Below, piece after piece: positions 59,750 through 64,000 of a DNA stretch of 64,000 bases (positions are counted from its first letter, which is position 1; each line of letters opens with the position of its first letter). The notes beneath the pieces were generated by a model. It saw only the letters and a program-made list of their open reading frames with translations, was not told the DNA's origin and searched no databases. The DNA comes from Branchiostoma floridae. Its lineage: Eukaryota > Chordata > Leptocardii > Amphioxiformes > Branchiostomatidae. The stretch is from the NCBI RefSeq assembly GCF_000003815.2, contig NC_049981.1, positions 16,935,781-16,999,780 on the forward strand, read 5' to 3'. The position numbers and the translations under genes are program-made.

Positions 59750-62700
59750 TGCAGACCCGTTTACATGAAATCCTGCACGAAACTTACTTCCATACTGTAC
59801 ATACTTTCTTCCTGACAGAAATGATTGTACAGAAAACTACTTTCCGCTTCTTCAAACACAAAACTGTGTCACCTGCAGCTGTGAAAGGACTATAAAATGA
59901 GGAAGTCGGGGAGAAATTGTTTGATTTAATGCTTTTCAGATCAATACACCTTTCAGACCTCCTTCCATTTGACAGTATAGCTCCCCAGTGAAGGAAGGGC
60001 ATTTTTCTTCATTATGCACACTGTGAGATGCAACTACTTCCCATTTAACTTAGCTCAAAATTACATCCGAATGGTTACACTTTTCTATGCAAATTTTGAA
60101 AGTAGATAGTAGTTAACTTAACAATTCTGTCAAGTGATAGGTCTAAAAATTGAGATGGAGTAACTTTAAATAATGTGGTATTTAGAGGAGAAAAATGAAT
60201 ACATTAAACATATAGTGTATAATTTGCTGTAAATTAAGAAGAAAAAAGAAACACATTATCCGACATGCAACTTGAGTGTTAAGGCCATAACATTAATTTG
60301 GGCAGGAAATATTGATGACTTTCATAAATTAGCAAAGAATTCAAATGACTTGTGCAATAAAATGGACAAAATTGTCATATCATGATTAAATTGGCAAATC
60401 ATGTACATAATGCACCGATCAACTTGAAGCTTTATGCTCATTTTTATTGTTTTCATCATTCCCAAATCGTCCTTCTTAGTCTTATCTGCAGGAAAATGCT
60501 ATGTTATAAATAAAACATTAGCAACATTTTAATGAGAAAAGATTTTAAAAGCTAATGTATGACACTGTCACTTTTTTTTCTGTGATTCTGTGTAATTACA
60601 CAAATCTGTTAAGCCAATTGTAGCAGCGGATGAATACATATGGGTCACATTTTGGAATCTATAATTACCCTTATTGATTGGAGCCTATCTGTCTTAATTT
60701 TACTGATTGCAGGTTGTCACTTTCTATGGATTGTATAGCAATCAATCAAACAAGTTCTCCCGATGTGTCAATAGAGTAGAATACCCTATTCAACATTGTT
60801 GAAGGTTTAAGGATGATGCGTGGCAGCCTCTGTGTTTGTTTAATCAAGTGTTGACTGCTTTAAATCAAGAAGTGTGCATCAAGGATTGAAAACCAAGCCG
60901 TGAAAATTCCTTTGTCATGCATATATGCTTTAAAATTGCTCAAGGACCTATAGCAGGCTAGTCTAATAGGCAATGTAGGCTTGCACAGGTTAAATTGATG
61001 TAAAACAATTTGGATAAAAAGCTATGATTATATATACTTACTACATGTGTATATCCCTCATACCAACATAGCAAAATCTCAGAATTTCTGGAAAGCTGTT
61101 TGTTCAGTCAAAATCTAATCTGCTTCAGGCATTTAATTTCTATTCTTACCTCCCCTCCCCCCAAAGTGTTTCTGGAACAGGACCTAAAACACAAGCACAC
61201 AGGGAGCCATTTTGTGTGATGATTTGTGCCGGAACATTTTTGTAACGATAATCGCTTCATCTACTTGGCAAGACATGATGTGTGACAAGGAATCAACAAT
61301 CTGGGGTCAATTGCCCACTGAAGACAATGATGATTCTTCTTCATTATGTACAAGTCAAACTCTGGTCCAGCAATTCATATCAATCACCCAGTCAGCCAAT
61401 AATGAGTAAGAACAAAGTTTGACTAAAAACAGAGTTTCTCACCTTCTTCAACTACTGACAAATACAAATGACGTTGAAGAATTGTCAAGGTTATTAGATA
61501 TCATCTTTGTATTAATACAGGATTTCTGAGAAAATGTAACATTATAGTATAAGAAAAGTAAAACACCAGTCAATGTCTCCCTTTAACTGGAAACGTCTTT
61601 TTACATTTCTGATAATCTCATCAATAATTGAGTTTAAAATGTCTGGTGGCTAATAATTACCTGGCCAAGATAGGCAATTATGTAGTATTAATGTGACTTA
61701 ATTTATCATGTTTAACATCTGAGGTTAGATTTCTTGCGTTACAAGTAAGTAAATAACTTCTCCCTGACCATAGTACAGGCCTAACCAATAGGCAACCATG
61801 CCACCTGGCCTTCTGGCTACTCCTACATTATATACACAGCACATGTATGGATTCAAACCATTCCATATGAGATGACATACCCCCAGGTACAAGGTTAAAC
61901 CAACTTAGATCTGCACGCTTTACGAGGGGCTAAGAAAATCATGCCCTTTTCCCGACAGGCGATCGTATTCCGATAATCCAGCTTCACACCAATCCATTAT
62001 AAATAACACAGCTCTTTGATCAATGTTCCCATTTTGGCACTTTTGATTCCCAATTACCAAGTCACCACGTATAAATTCTTTTGCAATCTTTACAGCAGAA
62101 GACAACCAAAAGCTAACGAATCTTTAAGACAATTTTTAAAACTGAAAAAAGCGGAGTAAAAGTAGACTATTATTTTAAGCTTCCTATTCAACAAAGATAC
62201 TTATATAGCTTTAATGCACTTGAAGAAGTGTAAAGTGATTTTGTATGCCCCCCTCCCCCATTGTTCTTCTCTGGAGACATTGGAATCCTATAGCAGCTCA
62301 GCAGTGGTCATCCATCTTATGTGACTGCTCCAAGTAAAAGGCAATTTTGTGATTGTTTTAGCCAGCACTGTGGATTAAGCTGTGACTAAAATCCAATGAC
62401 CCAAATCGGCATTTGTAAGAATGTAACACGAAAAGTATTTTGTTAGCAAAGTGGTTGGGTCCCACCTCCATGAATCACACTGCTAAGGATCTTCCTGTAC
62501 GGAAACAATTTTTCCTACCCTAGTACAAAGCCTCTTTTGATATCCATAAAAAACAATGGGGCAAGTAGAAATACTGAAAATGTATCTGCACTCAACACAA
62601 AAAGCACTATAATTTAACAATCTATCACAAATATAGGGGATGTCGTAAAAGCAAATCAATCATTTGGCAACGATTGATGGAAACTTACTTCTGGCTGTGA

Positions 62701-64000
62701 TCCATCAAATCAGCTGTTGTAATTACGGACTTTTTCAGCTATATTTCTAGAAGATCGAAATTTCTGCATTGACCCACTTCTAAAACATTTTCCTTTACAC
62801 TTAAAGCAGGCTTAACTGTGTAGACAAATCTACAGTTCTTGATGCATTGAGAAAAAGATGATTTTGTGAATTGAAAATGACTGTTTTTATGACAATCATT
62901 GATTACTGGCTTTTTTATTCTCAATTACTTTACATTTTTCCTAATAGCTGTATGACTGATGCTTCTTATTAGTGCAACATAGTTTTACAGATCTATAGGT
63001 TTTAGCAAGTGACAATATGTCAATGTCATTAAGCCAGTGAGGCGTGATCAAACAATGCCCTTATTGTTTTATAAGAAGAGGGTGGGACAGCCTTGGAATC
63101 ATCGTACCACCAAATCAATAATGCATACACAGTTGCTTTGGCTCCACCCTATTTCCAACAAGAGATGTTCCTGTAGCTAAACTGGTAGTAGCCTCACAGT
63201 CTTTGCAGGACAGTTTAAAAGAATGTAAGACTTTTTGACATATGATTTATTCAAATGGAAACTTTCTAGGTATTCAAATGATACTGTGAAAATAAAAGTC
63301 AAGAAACACTTTGATGAAACCACTTCATCAACTTTGTTTCCTGTGATTTTCGTACTTGATATTTAATTGCCAAAGTAAAAAAGTTCATACTAATGCTTCC
63401 TATGCCTATAATGTGTACATTTTTGTGCTATCACCTTTCTAACTGTGTTCTAAAGCAAATACACCAGCCTCTTTTTTCCAGAAGGTTCTGTAGCAATCAC
63501 AATGCTGTCACATTCACCATAATGGCTCCAAATTGCTGCAGATGACAATACATGAACAGGGCTGACATGCCTAAAATCATGTCATCATAGAGAACCATGC
63601 AACTTTAATGACATGCTACTGAAAAACCAACGGCCAGACAGATGCCATTATGTCTTCAATCTTCAATCGTTTGATCAAGTTTGGCTCCTGCAGACTTCTT
63701 TTTAAGATCAAAGAAGTGGAAGAAGAAATCTTGGAAAGGGTGGCAAGACATAAAATCTTCAATGCGGAAAAATGGGATATAGGTCAAACCTATTTGGATA
63801 GGCAAATGGCCAAATTCATGGGTGTGGTCTTATTGATGATGGCAAGGAATGCAACAGGGGGTCATAAATCATAGTGTATTTTCAATGGTCACGTAAGATA
63901 TAAAATGCTTTGCATTATGAATACAGCAATAGGATATATTGGGCCTTGGAGTATTATTAGACTTTGTTCTATGGTGCTACAACACAGGTAACCTAAGGTT

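Larger units (their letters stand above)
54441..64000 (-). other. Exon-free region, part 6, to the window end
   Basis: It contains three copies of one repeat (56306-56390, 59222-59345, 59353-59480) and a second copy of a dispersed repeat (59627-59749). There are mild GC-richer stretches at about 54600-54860, 55430-55640, 58800-59060 and 61900-62100. No exon, RNA gene or promoter could be supported, and whether this is still CELF intron is unknown. Confidence 0.5.

Noticed and set aside
63170-63230. tRNA-like head (CTGTAGCTAAACTGGTAGTAGC) as a SINE or tRNA
   Set aside because: It looks like an A box only; no B box follows at the right distance and no cloverleaf can be drawn.
63650-63874. Glu/Lys-rich 74-codon frame near the window end as an exon of another gene
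   Set aside because: The translation has no domain I know and there are no clear flanking splice sites.

Overview
The window is eukaryotic and animal. It is AT-rich and intron-dominated, with GT-AG splice sites, SINEs, MITEs, microsatellites and five runs of N that mark assembly gaps. There is no operon structure. The only protein-coding gene I can support is the 3' two-thirds of a CELF (CUGBP/Elav-like, Bruno-type) RNA-binding protein on the minus strand. Its peptides match the CELF3/4/5/6 branch much better than CELF1/2. Frequent TACATGTA-type words, a 5S-rRNA-derived SINE, many small MITEs and dense local tandem duplications suggest a marine invertebrate deuterostome. A lancelet (Branchiostoma) is my best guess, but the species call is inference.

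Layout, read in the gene's direction from high to low coordinates. From 64000 down to 17913 I see no convincing exon, so this is either one intron of at least 46 kb or an intron plus upstream sequence. The RRM1 exons were not found and lie outside the window or in a gap. RRM2 is encoded by 17912-17784 and 11257-11178. The 147-nt exon 11044-10898 finishes the RRM2 C-terminal edge and starts the linker. After a 7-kb intron come the Ala/Gln/Met/Pro-rich linker exons 3933-3759, 3472-3335, 3034-2975 and 2101-2024. Exon 592-449 encodes the first half of RRM3. The remaining RRM3 exon(s), the stop codon and the 3' UTR lie to the left of base 1. The eight exons total 951 nt (317 codons) and keep one open frame across all seven junctions.

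The non-coding part is rich in structure. Two CELF exons have decayed tandem copies in the intron just upstream of them. One, at about 671-738, copies the start of the RRM3 exon, still has an AG acceptor and would introduce an in-frame stop. The other, at about 11345-11422, copies the start of the second RRM2 exon and has lost its AG. Similar short local duplications with offsets of about 100-300 bp recur through the window. Mobile elements include a 5S-rRNA-like SINE head (934-1118), a tRNA-like SINE (about 38132-38390), an intact 353-bp hAT-type MITE with perfect 16-bp terminal inverted repeats and an 8-bp target duplication (46294-46646), two Tc1/mariner-like MITEs, and four copies of a 70-80-bp inverted-repeat element. 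Several GC-richer islands in the large intron, open on both strands but unlike known proteins, are candidate conserved non-coding elements; conservation was not tested.

I found no tRNA genes, CRISPR arrays, bacterial features or second protein-coding gene.
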